Below, piece after piece: positions 53,395 through 64,000 of a DNA stretch of 64,000 bases. Position 1 is the first letter of the stretch; each line of letters opens with the position of its first letter. The notes below the pieces were generated by a model. The model worked only from the letters and a program-made list of their open reading frames with translations, did no database searches and was not told where the DNA came from. Position numbers and translations under genes: made by a program. This stretch comes from Sphingobacterium cellulitidis (lineage in GTDB: Bacteria > Bacteroidota > Bacteroidia > Sphingobacteriales > Sphingobacteriaceae): contig NOUX01000004.1 in NCBI GenBank assembly GCA_002245855.1, positions 62,001 through 126,000 of the forward strand. The letters run 5' to 3'.

Positions 53395-56300
53395 ATGACT
53401 TATTTTAGATGGAAAAAATTCCGAATATCAGGGCTATTTGCACTGTATTTTTGGTTCCAAATCTTGGGGATGCCTTCGCTGCATGCCCAAGACGCAGTAA
53501 TCCAAGGGGTAATTGTCGATGCCGATGGGTTACCTATTGTTTCAGCAACGGTCACCGCATTGCCTTCCGGAAAAGTTACTCAAACTGGAGAAAATGGTGA
53601 ATTCTCCTTGGAAGTCGGTAGAAGTACCCAAATCCGTATTTCCGCAATCGGCTATAAAAGACAAGATGTACCCATTGCGCAGGCTTCAAAAATCATTCTT
53701 GAAAAAGATGTTCTTGGCGTCGATGAAATCTTGGTTACAGGTTATATGTCCCAAAGGAAAGCGGATCTAACAGGTGCTGTATCCGTCATTAAGAGAGAAG
53801 ACTTTGTAAATAATCCAAGTGCAAATGTGATGCGTTCTTTACAGGGTAAAATTCCAGGAGTTCGTATTACAACCGACGGAAATCCCGCTGAAAATGTTGG
53901 AATTCAGTTTCGGGGAGTTACCTCTTTTAATTCATCACCTCCATTGATCGTGATTGATGGCCAACCTGTTTCCATCAACCTCCGCGATATCAATCCGAAT
54001 GACATCGAAACCGTCCAGTTTTTAAAAGATGCATCCTCGGCTTCGATTTATGGTTCGAGGGCAGCTGGTGGGGTGATTTTAGTAACTACTCGAAAAGGGA
54101 AAAAAGGTGCTGCAAAAGTAACTTATGAAGGTTATGTAGCCTTAAATAACCCTGGAAATGTGCCGAAAATGCTGAGTGCCGAAGAATATGGTCGAGCACT
54201 TTGGCAAGCAACAGTAAATGATGGTGATGATCCGGCAGCTGCTGTTCGATATTATGATTACGATTGGTCAGTCAATTCCCAGGGCATACCTATCCTGAAT
54301 TCCGTAAAACCAATCGAATGGCTGAATGCTGCCCAAACAATGCCTTCAGCAAATACAAATTGGTTTAATGAAGGGATGAGAACTGGTGTACAACAAAATC
54401 ATCAGGTATCGATATCCTCTGGGACAGATTACTCAAATAGTTTTTTCTCTGTCAATTACTATAACAATGAAGGAACTCAAATAACATCCTTCTTTAAGCG
54501 ATTGGCAGCTAGATTAAATAATGAATATCAATTTTTTAATGGCCGCGTGAAGATTGGAGAAAATCTAACCTTAACCAACCTCAAAATGCGGGATGTTAAT
54601 AGTACGTATGGTTTATTGGTCATGCCGCCAAATGTCCCTGTTTATGCAAATGATGGTGCCTGGGGTGGGGTAGCCATGCCGCTTGGTATGGATGATTTTG
54701 CCAACCCTGTCCGTGATATGCTGATCAATAAAGATAATACCGGTAATTTCTTGAAGGTTTTGGGATCTGCCTATTTATCTGCTGAAATTATTAATAACCT
54801 AACCTTCCGTTCTCAATTTGGTGTCGATTATAGTATGTGGTATGATCGCAAAATCGATAAAAAATGGGAAGAAGCGGGCGGTAAAGCAGGAACAATTAAT
54901 GGTGTTACCCAAAATAACTGGCATGACCTAGGTCGGACCTGGACCAATACCTTATTGTACAACTTCTCAAGAAATCAACATCAATTGGATTTATTGGGTG
55001 GTATTGAGGCATTTAAATTCTTAAATGAAAGCTTGAATGGGTATCGTTCAGGAATATTATTGGAAGATCGGGATTACGCCTACTTATCAACTGCCACCGG
55101 CGACCAAAGAACTTTCAATGGTGGTGGTAATGAAAGAACCATGCTATCATTTTTTGCTAAAGCCAATTATACTTTTGCCGAGAAATACCTAGCTTCTGCG
55201 ACCTTCCGGCGAGATGGTTCCTCTGTATTTGGAAAAAATTATAGATACGGAAATTTCCCTTCCTTCTCCTTAGGATGGCGGGTGAAAAACGAAGAATTTA
55301 TGAAAGATGTGCTTTGGATTGATGATTTGAAACTTCGGGCCAGCTGGGGACAAAATGGTAACTCCGAACCGCTAAACGCTGGTAAATTAGTTAATATTTA
55401 TATCACCGATATCAATGGAACATCTTATGCCATTGGAGGTAATGAAACAGGAAGTATTCCTTCTGGATTCCGTCGAAGAAGTCTAGGAAACCCTGATTTA
55501 AAATGGGAAACTACAACCCAAACAAATTTTGGAGTTGATTTTACCTTTCTAAAAAATAGACTTTACGGTTCATTGGATTGGTATAATAAAAAAACAACCG
55601 GAATGTTGTTCGAACCTCCCTACATTGCTGCTTTGGGTGAAGGGGGAAATCGTTGGATAAATTCCGCAAACATGACCAATAAGGGTATTGAACTACAACT
55701 AACCTGGGCAGAAACTGTTAATGATTTTAGATACTCAGTTTCGGGAAATCTTTCAACCTACAAAAATCAAATCAACTCCATACCTGAAAATGTGAAATAT
55801 GCTTTTGGAGGGAATGGTTTGTTAGATAATATTATCGGACGTCCTTTTAATTCCCTGTATGGCCTAGTGGCTGATGGAATCTACAAAACCCAAGAAGAAG
55901 TGGATAATGGTCCTATTCAGCCCGGTAAAGGTATTGGAAGAATTCGTTATAAGGACTTGGATGGAGATGGAGTCATCAACGAAGTGTTTGACAGAACATG
56001 GTTGGGTATAAGAGACCCTAAACTCGCTGCTGGATTAAATTTTGAAGCCGCTTATAAAAACTTTGATTTTAGCTTTTTCCTTCAAGGGGTCTTCGGAAAT
56101 TCTGTGCATAATACCTGGAAAGAATTAAGTGATTTTTGGAATATAGGTATACAAAATGACCGTAATCACCCTAGCAGAATCCTGGATGCTTGGTCACCTA
56201 CTAATCCAGATTCCAATATCCCTGCTTTATCTCGTCGGGATGCTAATGGAGAGAAACGTTTCTCAAGTTACTTTGTGGAAGATGGTTCGTATCTGAAAAT

Positions 56301-56511
56301 GAGAAATATCAATCTGGGTTATACTTTTCCTTCTTCTGTAGTTGATAAAATTAAACTTTCCAATCTTCGTATCCATGTTACTGCGCAGAATCTTTTTGCA
56401 ATCAAGAAAACATGGGGTGAAGATAAATTCACTGGAATGGATCCAGAAAATCCTGGAACCGGATATCCAATGCCTCTATCAGTTTATTTCGGTCTAAATG
56501 TCTCATTCTAA
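53395..56511 (+). CDS. SusC/RagA family TonB-linked outer-membrane transporter
   Basis: A 1038-residue outer-membrane transporter that imports an oligosaccharide or peptide with a SusD partner. After the signal region (to about residue 32) comes a carboxypeptidase-regulatory-like domain (VIQGVIVDADGLPIVSATVTA). The plug domain carries the SusC signature FLKDASSASIYGSRAAGGVILVTTRKG, and a long C-terminal barrel ends in an aromatic residue. SusD follows 10 bases downstream. The substrate is unknown, since no degradative enzymes flank the operon in the window. Confidence 0.93.
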   Translation: MTYFRWKKFRISGLFALYFWFQILGMPSLHAQDAVIQGVIVDADGLPIVSATVTALPSGKVTQTGENGEFSLEVGRSTQIRISAIGYKRQDVPIAQASKIILEKDVLGVDEILVTGYMSQRKADLTGAVSVIKREDFVNNPSANVMRSLQGKIPGVRITTDGNPAENVGIQFRGVTSFNSSPPLIVIDGQPVSINLRDINPNDIETVQFLKDASSASIYGSRAAGGVILVTTRKGKKGAAKVTYEGYVALNNPGNVPKMLSAEEYGRALWQATVNDGDDPAAAVRYYDYDWSVNSQGIPILNSVKPIEWLNAAQTMPSANTNWFNEGMRTGVQQNHQVSISSGTDYSNSFFSVNYYNNEGTQITSFFKRLAARLNNEYQFFNGRVKIGENLTLTNLKMRDVNSTYGLLVMPPNVPVYANDGAWGGVAMPLGMDDFANPVRDMLINKDNTGNFLKVLGSAYLSAEIINNLTFRSQFGVDYSMWYDRKIDKKWEEAGGKAGTINGVTQNNWHDLGRTWTNTLLYNFSRNQHQLDLLGGIEAFKFLNESLNGYRSGILLEDRDYAYLSTATGDQRTFNGGGNERTMLSFFAKANYTFAEKYLASATFRRDGSSVFGKNYRYGNFPSFSLGWRVKNEEFMKDVLWIDDLKLRASWGQNGNSEPLNAGKLVNIYITDINGTSYAIGGNETGSIPSGFRRRSLGNPDLKWETTTQTNFGVDFTFLKNRLYGSLDWYNKKTTGMLFEPPYIAALGEGGNRWINSANMTNKGIELQLTWAETVNDFRYSVSGNLSTYKNQINSIPENVKYAFGGNGLLDNIIGRPFNSLYGLVADGIYKTQEEVDNGPIQPGKGIGRIRYKDLDGDGVINEVFDRTWLGIRDPKLAAGLNFEAAYKNFDFSFFLQGVFGNSVHNTWKELSDFWNIGIQNDRNHPSRILDAWSPTNPDSNIPALSRRDANGEKRFSSYFVEDGSYLKMRNINLGYTFPSSVVDKIKLSNLRIHVTAQNLFAIKKTWGEDKFTGMDPENPGTGYPMPLSVYFGLNVSF

Positions 56512-56521
56512 TGTCCTTGTT

Positions 56522-58270
56522 ATGAAAATAATTAAATCAATAATAGCAATCTTATTTCTCCTTTCTGTCGTTGGATGTTCCGACTTTTTGGAAGTCAACC
56601 CAAAGGGAGTATTGTCGGAAGAACAGGTTTCAAAGCCTGAGTTAATAGACAATTTTGTAGTGGCAGCTTATGCAACCATGCCTGGATTAGGCTTTGGGAC
56701 TACCCATGCCCCTTGGATACAAAGCGTCCGCTCGGATGATGCTTATAAAGGTGGTGGTGGTTTAAGTGACCAAACTCCATGGTACGAAATGGAAATTTTT
56801 ACAGCTGTTACCCCAAATATCGGAAACAATGATGCCCCTTGGTATCTCGGCTATGTCGCAGTAAGCCGTTGTAATACGGCCATTCGATTACTTAATGAAA
56901 TTGATCCTGCAGTTTATGAAATGAAGGACTCCAGAATCGCTGAAATGAAATTCATTCGAAGCTGGATTTATCTCGGCATGAAACTACGCTGGAAATATAT
57001 CCCTTTCATGGATGAAACCGTGCCTAATGATGCGGTAGTAGTGGAAGGAATGTCGAATAGACCCGATTCTATGAAAAATGATTTGGGAATATGGGATCGC
57101 ATCATCAAAGATTTTGAAGATGCTGCCAAAGTTCTACCTGAAATTCAAACAGATAAAGGTAGACCTACAAAATATGCTGCGCATGCTTTTGCCGCAAAAG
57201 CATTGTTATTCCGGGCTTATGAACAAAATGATCAACACAAAGTGGTGAATATCAATAAACAAACCCTGCAAAGGGCTTTGGATCATATCAATACCATCAT
57301 GACCAAAGATAAAAGTCAATTTGATCTTGAACCTGATTTCGCCAATAACTTCCTCCCCGAATTCGATAATAATACCAAAGAATCCCTATGGGAAGTCCAG
57401 TATTCCATTGATGATGGAACTACGGATGGCCGGATAAATCGAGGGGATGAATTGAATGCGCCTTGGTGGGCACCTTATTTCAGCTGTTGCGATTTCCATA
57501 AGGTTTCCTATACCATGATCAATGCGTTTAAAACGGATAAAACAGGGGTGCCGGACTTTGAAAATTATAATCAAACAGAATTTAAGGGAAGTAAATATAA
57601 AGAATATTTTACCCAGCATTCCTTCGATCCACGATTGGGCCATACAGCGGCTATCCCGGGTTATCCATGGAAATATAATAATGCAATCCTTTATCAGGAA
57701 GCTGGCTCCAGGGCACCTTTCCAATATGGATACTTTAACTCCATGAAGGAACAGGTAGATCCGAATTGTAATTGCTTGTTTAAACCATTCTATATCTACA
57801 ATTCAATGAACAAAAAGGAAATCCGATATGCAGAGGTCCTTTTGTGGAAAGCGGAAATATTAATGGAACAAGGTCAACTCCAGGAGTCATTGAATCTTGT
57901 CAATCGTATCCGAGCCAGAGCTGCAACGAGTTTGGCTAGGCTCAAAAAACCAGATGGTACTTTATGGATGGATTATAAAATCCAAGAGTATAAACCTGGG
58001 GTTAATTTCACCTTGAACAAAGAAAATTTAAAAAAGGCAATCATCTGGGAGAACCGTTTGGAATTCGCCAATGAAGGGAGAAGGTTTTTTGATCTCCTTC
58101 GTTGGGGACTCTTACCTGAAACAATGAATGCCTTCATCAATAAGGAAAAAGGAAGATTTGATTGGTATAATCAAGGCCGGTTTGTCTCGGGAAGAGATGA
58201 ATATTTACCTATTCCACAACAACAAATGAACTGGTCAAAAGGCTCATATAAACAGAATCCTGGGTATTAA
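56522..58270 (+). CDS. RagB/SusD family nutrient-binding lipoprotein
   Basis: A 582-residue surface lipoprotein that caps the SusC channel. The lipobox VVGC at residues 16-19 and SDFLEVNPKGVLSEEQ begin the mature protein. The helical TPR-like segments follow, and the C-terminal YLPIPQQQMNWSKGSYKQNPGY matches the SusD end signature. An in-frame upstream ATG at 56498 lies inside susC; the lipoprotein start at 56522 is better because it gives a proper signal. It forms an operon with SusC and a small lipoprotein. Confidence 0.92.
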   Translation: MKIIKSIIAILFLLSVVGCSDFLEVNPKGVLSEEQVSKPELIDNFVVAAYATMPGLGFGTTHAPWIQSVRSDDAYKGGGGLSDQTPWYEMEIFTAVTPNIGNNDAPWYLGYVAVSRCNTAIRLLNEIDPAVYEMKDSRIAEMKFIRSWIYLGMKLRWKYIPFMDETVPNDAVVVEGMSNRPDSMKNDLGIWDRIIKDFEDAAKVLPEIQTDKGRPTKYAAHAFAAKALLFRAYEQNDQHKVVNINKQTLQRALDHINTIMTKDKSQFDLEPDFANNFLPEFDNNTKESLWEVQYSIDDGTTDGRINRGDELNAPWWAPYFSCCDFHKVSYTMINAFKTDKTGVPDFENYNQTEFKGSKYKEYFTQHSFDPRLGHTAAIPGYPWKYNNAILYQEAGSRAPFQYGYFNSMKEQVDPNCNCLFKPFYIYNSMNKKEIRYAEVLLWKAEILMEQGQLQESLNLVNRIRARAATSLARLKKPDGTLWMDYKIQEYKPGVNFTLNKENLKKAIIWENRLEFANEGRRFFDLLRWGLLPETMNAFINKEKGRFDWYNQGRFVSGRDEYLPIPQQQMNWSKGSYKQNPGY

Positions 58271-58280
58271 GATTTGAATT

Positions 58281-58694
58281 ATGAAAAGATTAATTATTGC
58301 ACTTTTGGCAATCACGATAATCAGTGCCTGTCGAAAAAATGAATATGAAATGAAGGCGGGACCTTCCTTGCCAACCGTTCAAAATCTAAAATCAGAAGCT
58401 GCAGGGGCAAACCAGGTAAAACTCTCCTGGAGTATACCTCAACAGATTCCTGCTGAATTTGAGAGACCTTTAAAAGTTGCTTTGGAAGTCAATAAAATTA
58501 TTGGTCCTACAAAACATATTACCGTTTTCAATCATACCATTGATGAAGAAGCGACCTCATTCCTCTTTGATATCCCCAATGAAAGTGGTGAATATCATAT
58601 TGTGGTTCGATTAAATGGATGGACAAAATTAAAAGACCCGAATTATGCCCAGAATGTTTACTCGCTGGGTCAGTCTGTGGTCCTTAAAAAATAA
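58281..58694 (+). CDS. Small lipoprotein with fibronectin-III-like domain
   Basis: A 137-residue lipoprotein (ISAC, Cys17) with a single beta-sandwich domain. PTVQNLKSEAAGANQVKLSWSIPQQ resembles Fn3 strands A-C and GEYHIVVRLNGWTK the later strands. The type resembles Bacteroidota DUF4945/Fn3 lipoproteins, although I cannot confirm the family. It is the third gene of the SusC/SusD operon, 10 bases after SusD, and probably a surface accessory or binding protein. A strong terminator follows. Confidence 0.75.
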   Translation: MKRLIIALLAITIISACRKNEYEMKAGPSLPTVQNLKSEAAGANQVKLSWSIPQQIPAEFERPLKVALEVNKIIGPTKHITVFNHTIDEEATSFLFDIPNESGEYHIVVRLNGWTKLKDPNYAQNVYSLGQSVVLKK

Positions 58695-58723
58695 TTGTTA
58701 GGTTTAGGTTTATTAGTTTAATG

Positions 58724-58764
58724 ACAGGAAAGGCAGACTCTCAAATCTGCCTTCCTGTTTTTTT
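58724..58764 (+). terminator. Terminator of the SusC/SusD operon
   Basis: ACAGGAA-A-GGCAGA / TCTGCC-TTCCTGT stem with one bulged A, an 8-base loop and seven T residues. Confidence 0.9.
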
Positions 58765-58792
58765 ATCCTCGAAAATATTGGATATTTTCTTG

Positions 58793-59497
58793 TTAAAATC
58801 CTACTTGTAAAAAGGACCAGTGCTTACTATCTATAATGGTCAACTGGTTTATGGGAATCTCAATTTCCAAGATCACTTTCAGGGCCAACATCGCCATCAT
58901 GCTACCCGTCATTCCTGCTAAAGCTCCTAATACCCCAAACTGATCACAATTGGGAACATCCTCTGAATTCGGTGCCGAAGGGAAGATATCCCTTAAATTC
59001 TTGCTCCCTTGATAATTAAAGACGGCTACCTGACCCTCAAAGGAGTAAATACTTCCATAAATAAGGGTTTTTCCCATGCTGACACAATAGTCATTTACTA
59101 AATATCGGGTTTCAAAATTGTCCGATCCATCTACAATCATATCATAGGCTGAAAATATTTCTTCAATATTTCGAGAGGTTAATTTAGTATTATAGCCTAT
59201 GAATTCAATGTCTGAATTAAATTGCTGAATATAAGATTCAGCACTTTTAATCTTTGACTGTCCCACAAATTTTTCCTGATGGATGACCTGCCTATTCAAA
59301 TTGTGGAATTCGACTTGATCAAAGTCTATTACTCCTAATTTCCCTATGCCCGCGGCTGCTAAATAGGGAAGGATTGCCGATCCAAGTCCACCAGCACCGA
59401 TGACCAAAACCCTGGATTGATCTAACTTTTTCTGTCCTTCTATGGAGACTTCTTCCATAAAGATTTGTCGACTGTACCGGCTAAATTTTTTTTCCAT
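58793..59497 (-). CDS. thiF: HesA/MoeB/ThiF family adenylyltransferase
   Basis: This enzyme adenylates the C-terminus of ThiS before sulfur transfer in thiazole synthesis. The 234-residue protein carries the nucleotide-binding GAGGLGSAILPYLAAAGIG (residues 35-53), the DQVEFHNLNRQ segment and the DGSDNFETRYLVNDYC region. The paired zinc cysteines of longer members are not obvious (VPNCDQFG only). It is the last gene of the thi operon, seven bases after thiH. thiS is not in the window, and MoeB activity cannot be excluded. Confidence 0.88.
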   Translation of the reverse strand: MEKKFSRYSRQIFMEEVSIEGQKKLDQSRVLVIGAGGLGSAILPYLAAAGIGKLGVIDFDQVEFHNLNRQVIHQEKFVGQSKIKSAESYIQQFNSDIEFIGYNTKLTSRNIEEIFSAYDMIVDGSDNFETRYLVNDYCVSMGKTLIYGSIYSFEGQVAVFNYQGSKNLRDIFPSAPNSEDVPNCDQFGVLGALAGMTGSMMAMLALKVILEIEIPINQLTIIDSKHWSFLQVGF

Positions 59498-59504
59498 CGT
59501 TATC

Positions 59505-60629
59505 TCAAATTGAGTTATTTGTAGAAAAACAAGAATCCCAATCTTTCATGACCGGGTCATAGCCCTTCAATTGGATCTGTCTTCTAATCTCCTCCATACT
59601 GCGTTCATCCGATATCTCAAATTGCTCCAAGGATTGTGGGTCCACAGCGTAACCTCCAGGATTAGTCTTTGATGCAGCGCTCATACTGGTAGCACCCAAT
59701 GAAATAATATGGTTCCTAAAATTCTCACTCTCACGCGTAGAAATGGAAATCTCCAAATCAGGATTCCAAATCCGATAGGCACAGATCAATTGCAATAAAT
59801 GCCGATCCTCCATGATGAAATTCGGCTCAATAATTCCTTCTGCTGGTCGTAACCTAGGGAATGAAACGGAATATTTCGTTTGCCAATAACGTTGTTGCAA
59901 ATAGTTTAAATGTATAGCATTGAAAAAACTATCTACCCGCCAATTCTCAAGCCCCAATAGTACACCCAAACCTATTTTATGAATCCCAGCCTTGCCAATT
60001 CGATCTGGGGTATCTAATCTGAAATTGAAATTTGATTTCTTGCCCTTGGGATGATATTCTTTATAAACATCCTCATGGTAGGTCTCCTGATATACCAAAA
60101 CTGAGTGAACTCCCGCTTGGTGTAATTGTTCATATTCCTCCTGCAGCAAGGGCTGCACCTCAATCGAAATATTCGCAAAATAAGGCTTCAATAATCGGAT
60201 GGCATTGAGGAAATACTGGATTTCCACCGTTTTATTTGCTTCTCCGGAAACCAATAGAACATGGTTGATCCCCATTTCTTTTAAAGCCATGGCTTCTACA
60301 ATAATTTCCGAATTACTCAAGGTCTTCCGTTTGATCTTATTGTCCATACTGAAGCCACAATAAGTGCAAATATTTTGACACTCATTGCTTAAATAAAGCG
60401 GAGCATATAACTGAATGGTCTTGCCAAATCGTTGTTGAGTAATCTGATGACTCATATTGGCCATGACCTCCAAATAAGGTTCCGCAGCTGGGGATATTAA
60501 ATTCAAAAAATCCATAATTGATTTCTTTCCTCGGTATAAGGAAAGTTCAACATCCCTATCAGTACAATGATCCAAGATGTCCTGGATCTCCTTCCAACTG
60601 TATTGAGCTATGATTTCTTTGATATCCAT
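59505..60629 (-). CDS. thiH: 2-iminoacetate synthase ThiH
   Basis: This radical SAM enzyme cleaves tyrosine to dehydroglycine for the thiazole ring and is a cytoplasmic iron-sulfur protein. The 374-residue product has the cluster motif C84-xxx-C88-xx-C91 (ECQNICTYCGFS), the DMKI-type helix region and the C-terminal TYREFRxx-type segment SISTRESENFRNHI. It lies between thiG (5 bases) and thiF (7 bases). Length is standard. Confidence 0.95.
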   Translation of the reverse strand: MDIKEIIAQYSWKEIQDILDHCTDRDVELSLYRGKKSIMDFLNLISPAAEPYLEVMANMSHQITQQRFGKTIQLYAPLYLSNECQNICTYCGFSMDNKIKRKTLSNSEIIVEAMALKEMGINHVLLVSGEANKTVEIQYFLNAIRLLKPYFANISIEVQPLLQEEYEQLHQAGVHSVLVYQETYHEDVYKEYHPKGKKSNFNFRLDTPDRIGKAGIHKIGLGVLLGLENWRVDSFFNAIHLNYLQQRYWQTKYSVSFPRLRPAEGIIEPNFIMEDRHLLQLICAYRIWNPDLEISISTRESENFRNHIISLGATSMSAASKTNPGGYAVDPQSLEQFEISDERSMEEIRRQIQLKGYDPVMKDWDSCFSTNNSI

Positions 60630-60634
60630 TTTAA

Positions 60635-61411
60635 TTAATCTATTAAGAAGCTTGTAAGTGGGGAAGATGCCATTGCACTAAAGGATTTACTTGCTAAGCC
60701 GGACTCGTAAGCCATCCGACCAGAAATAACTGCCAATTTAAATGCCTCGGCCATTTTCGTTGGATTACTGGCCGTAGCAATTGCCGTATTGACCAAAACT
60801 GCATCCGCACCCAGCTCCATGGCCAGAGCAGCATCTGATGGCTTTCCGATTCCTGCATCCACAACCACAGGCACTTGACTCTGCTCAATAATAATCTCTA
60901 AGAAATCAACGGTCTTCAATCCTTTATTACTCCCTATAGGTGAACCTAAAGGCATAACAACCGCAGTTCCTGCATCTTCCAATCTTTTGCACAAAACCGG
61001 ATCCGCATGGATATAGGGCATAATGATAAAGCCTTGCTTAGCAAGTGCTTCCGTAGCGATCAAGGTTTCAATGGGATCGGGCATTAAATATCGAGGGTCT
61101 GGATGTATTTCCAATTTTATCCAGTTCGTTTCCAAAGCTTCCCGAGCGAGCTGAGCAGCCAAAATTGCTTCCTTAGCATTCCTAGCTCCAGATGTATTGG
61201 GTAATAAATCAACCTGTGGCAAACTGATAGAGTTTAATAGATCATCCTCTTGAGATTGATGGTCAATTCTCTTTAAGGCCAAGGTCACAAGCTCCGTTTG
61301 TGAAACTAATATCGACTCCTCCATTTGGGATAGACTCCCAAATTTTCCCGTACCTAAAAATAAACGGGATTGAAAGGTTTTATCTCCAATCTTCAACATA
61401 TTCTTTTTCAT
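60635..61411 (-). CDS. thiG: Thiazole synthase ThiG
   Basis: This TIM-barrel enzyme forms the thiazole phosphate from deoxyxylulose 5-phosphate, dehydroglycine and ThiS-thiocarboxylate. The 258-residue sequence starts [20 protein letters not shown] at its fifth codon, the Schiff-base lysine is in [14 protein letters not shown], and [13 protein letters not shown] and the phosphate-binding end are present. The ORF start at 61411 overlaps thiE by 32 bases. The alternative ATG at 61399 gives a 20-base overlap and matches family starts better. Confidence 0.94.
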   Translation of the reverse strand: MKKNMLKIGDKTFQSRLFLGTGKFGSLSQMEESILVSQTELVTLALKRIDHQSQEDDLLNSISLPQVDLLPNTSGARNAKEAILAAQLAREALETNWIKLEIHPDPRYLMPDPIETLIATEALAKQGFIIMPYIHADPVLCKRLEDAGTAVVMPLGSPIGSNKGLKTVDFLEIIIEQSQVPVVVDAGIGKPSDAALAMELGADAVLVNTAIATASNPTKMAEAFKLAVISGRMAYESGLASKSFSAMASSPLTSFLID

Positions 61412-62013
61412 AAAATTGATTTATTCGTAATACCACGCTAGGATCTTTCTGGATCAAACCCGAAACGGCAATTCCTTGAATTCCAATGTTATGGAGGATC
61501 ACAATGTCATTTTCCTGCAAACCCCCAATGGCAAATATTGGGACTGCCTGAACCTGATCCCGCTTTAAATTATCCATGATTTCCTGATAGCCGGATATCC
61601 CTAAAATGGGACTTAGTTTTTGTTTGGTTTCCGTAAATCGGAACGGGCCTAATCCGATATAATCGCATTTCTCAACACAGCGTTGTAGAACATCTGTATA
61701 ACTGTTGGCTGTACCGCCAATAATTTTATCTTCACCTAATAATAAGCGTGCATTTTCAACTGACTCATCCGTTAGTCCCAAATGAAGTCCATCCGCATTT
61801 AATTGTCTCGCCAAATCAACATGGTCATTGACAATGAATTTTGCTTGATAGCTTTGACAAAGCTGCTTGCAAATTTCTGCCAATTGAAATAATTTCAATT
61901 CAGAGCCTGGATTCTTCCATCGTAATTGAACCCATTTTATTCCAGCATCCAAGGCGATTCTGATATTTTTCTCCTGTTCTTCAATGGTCAATCCATTGCT
62001 GATATATTGTATT

Positions 62014-62033
<20 letters not shown>
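61380..62033 (-). CDS. thiE: Thiamine phosphate synthase ThiE
   Basis: A 217-residue TIM-barrel enzyme that joins HMP pyrophosphate and thiazole phosphate to thiamine phosphate. Motifs are [37 protein letters not shown] and FAIGGL. All are as expected for ThiE. Both ends overlap neighbouring genes (thiG by 32 bases, the paralogue at 62014 by 20), so translation of this operon is tightly coupled. Confidence 0.93.

Positions 62034-64000
<1,967 letters not shown>

Noticed and set aside
56498..56521. Upstream start for SusD inside susC
   Set aside because: The lipoprotein signal begins properly at 56522; the upstream codons would disrupt it.

Overview
The window looks like chromosome from a Bacteroidota bacterium, most probably Sphingobacteriaceae (Sphingobacterium-like). 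The evidence is an AT-rich sequence with repeated matches to the Bacteroidota promoter (TTTG, about 19 nt, TAnnTTTG), a single-chain SecDF, a SusC/SusD pair, a 41-codon ribosomal protein THX gene, and families such as DUF6702, DUF6786, WbqC and TIGR02757. No insertion sequence, prophage or CRISPR array was seen.

Layout. 1-16 kb is housekeeping: a cut-off glycosyltransferase, a lipid A-type acyltransferase, WbqC, an acetyltransferase, a TetR/nitroreductase pair, a patatin, a hydrolase, two identical tRNA-Arg(ACG) genes, adk-obgE, a gap operon and secDF. 16-23 kb holds guaB, THX, an amino acid symporter, nhaA and a DUF389 protein. 23-31 kb is an AraC regulator divergent from a seven-gene operon. 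That operon encodes a complete non-phosphorylating L-fucose (or D-arabinose) oxidation route: uptake, mutarotation, dehydrogenase, lactonase, dehydratase, second dehydrogenase and diketo-acid hydrolase. 31-42 kb is a second sugar operon under two LacI-type operators: a GH172-family protein, a DUF6786 lipoprotein, FucI, an MFS transporter, an AraB-like kinase, a large secreted protein of unknown family and a LacI regulator. No aldolase is present, so the set fits D-arabinose conversion to D-ribulose 5-phosphate better than classical fucose degradation.

42-49 kb holds crcB, an AraC regulator, a free-standing 42-codon ORF, a DUF6702-HupE-M1 peptidase group and a GNAT-TetR pair. 48.8-53.1 kb is the most unusual part: a WYL regulator divergent from a structured non-coding region, then a slipin and the RNA ligase RtcB. 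The non-coding region carries a circularly permuted tRNA core. Its T-arm and 3' acceptor strand come first, then a UUU loop, then the 5' acceptor strand and D-arm. This is the arrangement expected of a tRNA-mimicking bacterial Y RNA (YrlA type), here next to slipin-RtcB with no Ro60 gene in the window. 53.3-58.7 kb is a SusC/SusD/lipoprotein operon with paired LacI-type operators like those of the 31-kb operon. 58.8-64 kb is a thiamine operon on the minus strand (thiC, a ThiE/TenI paralogue, thiE, thiG, thiH, thiF) that runs off the right edge.
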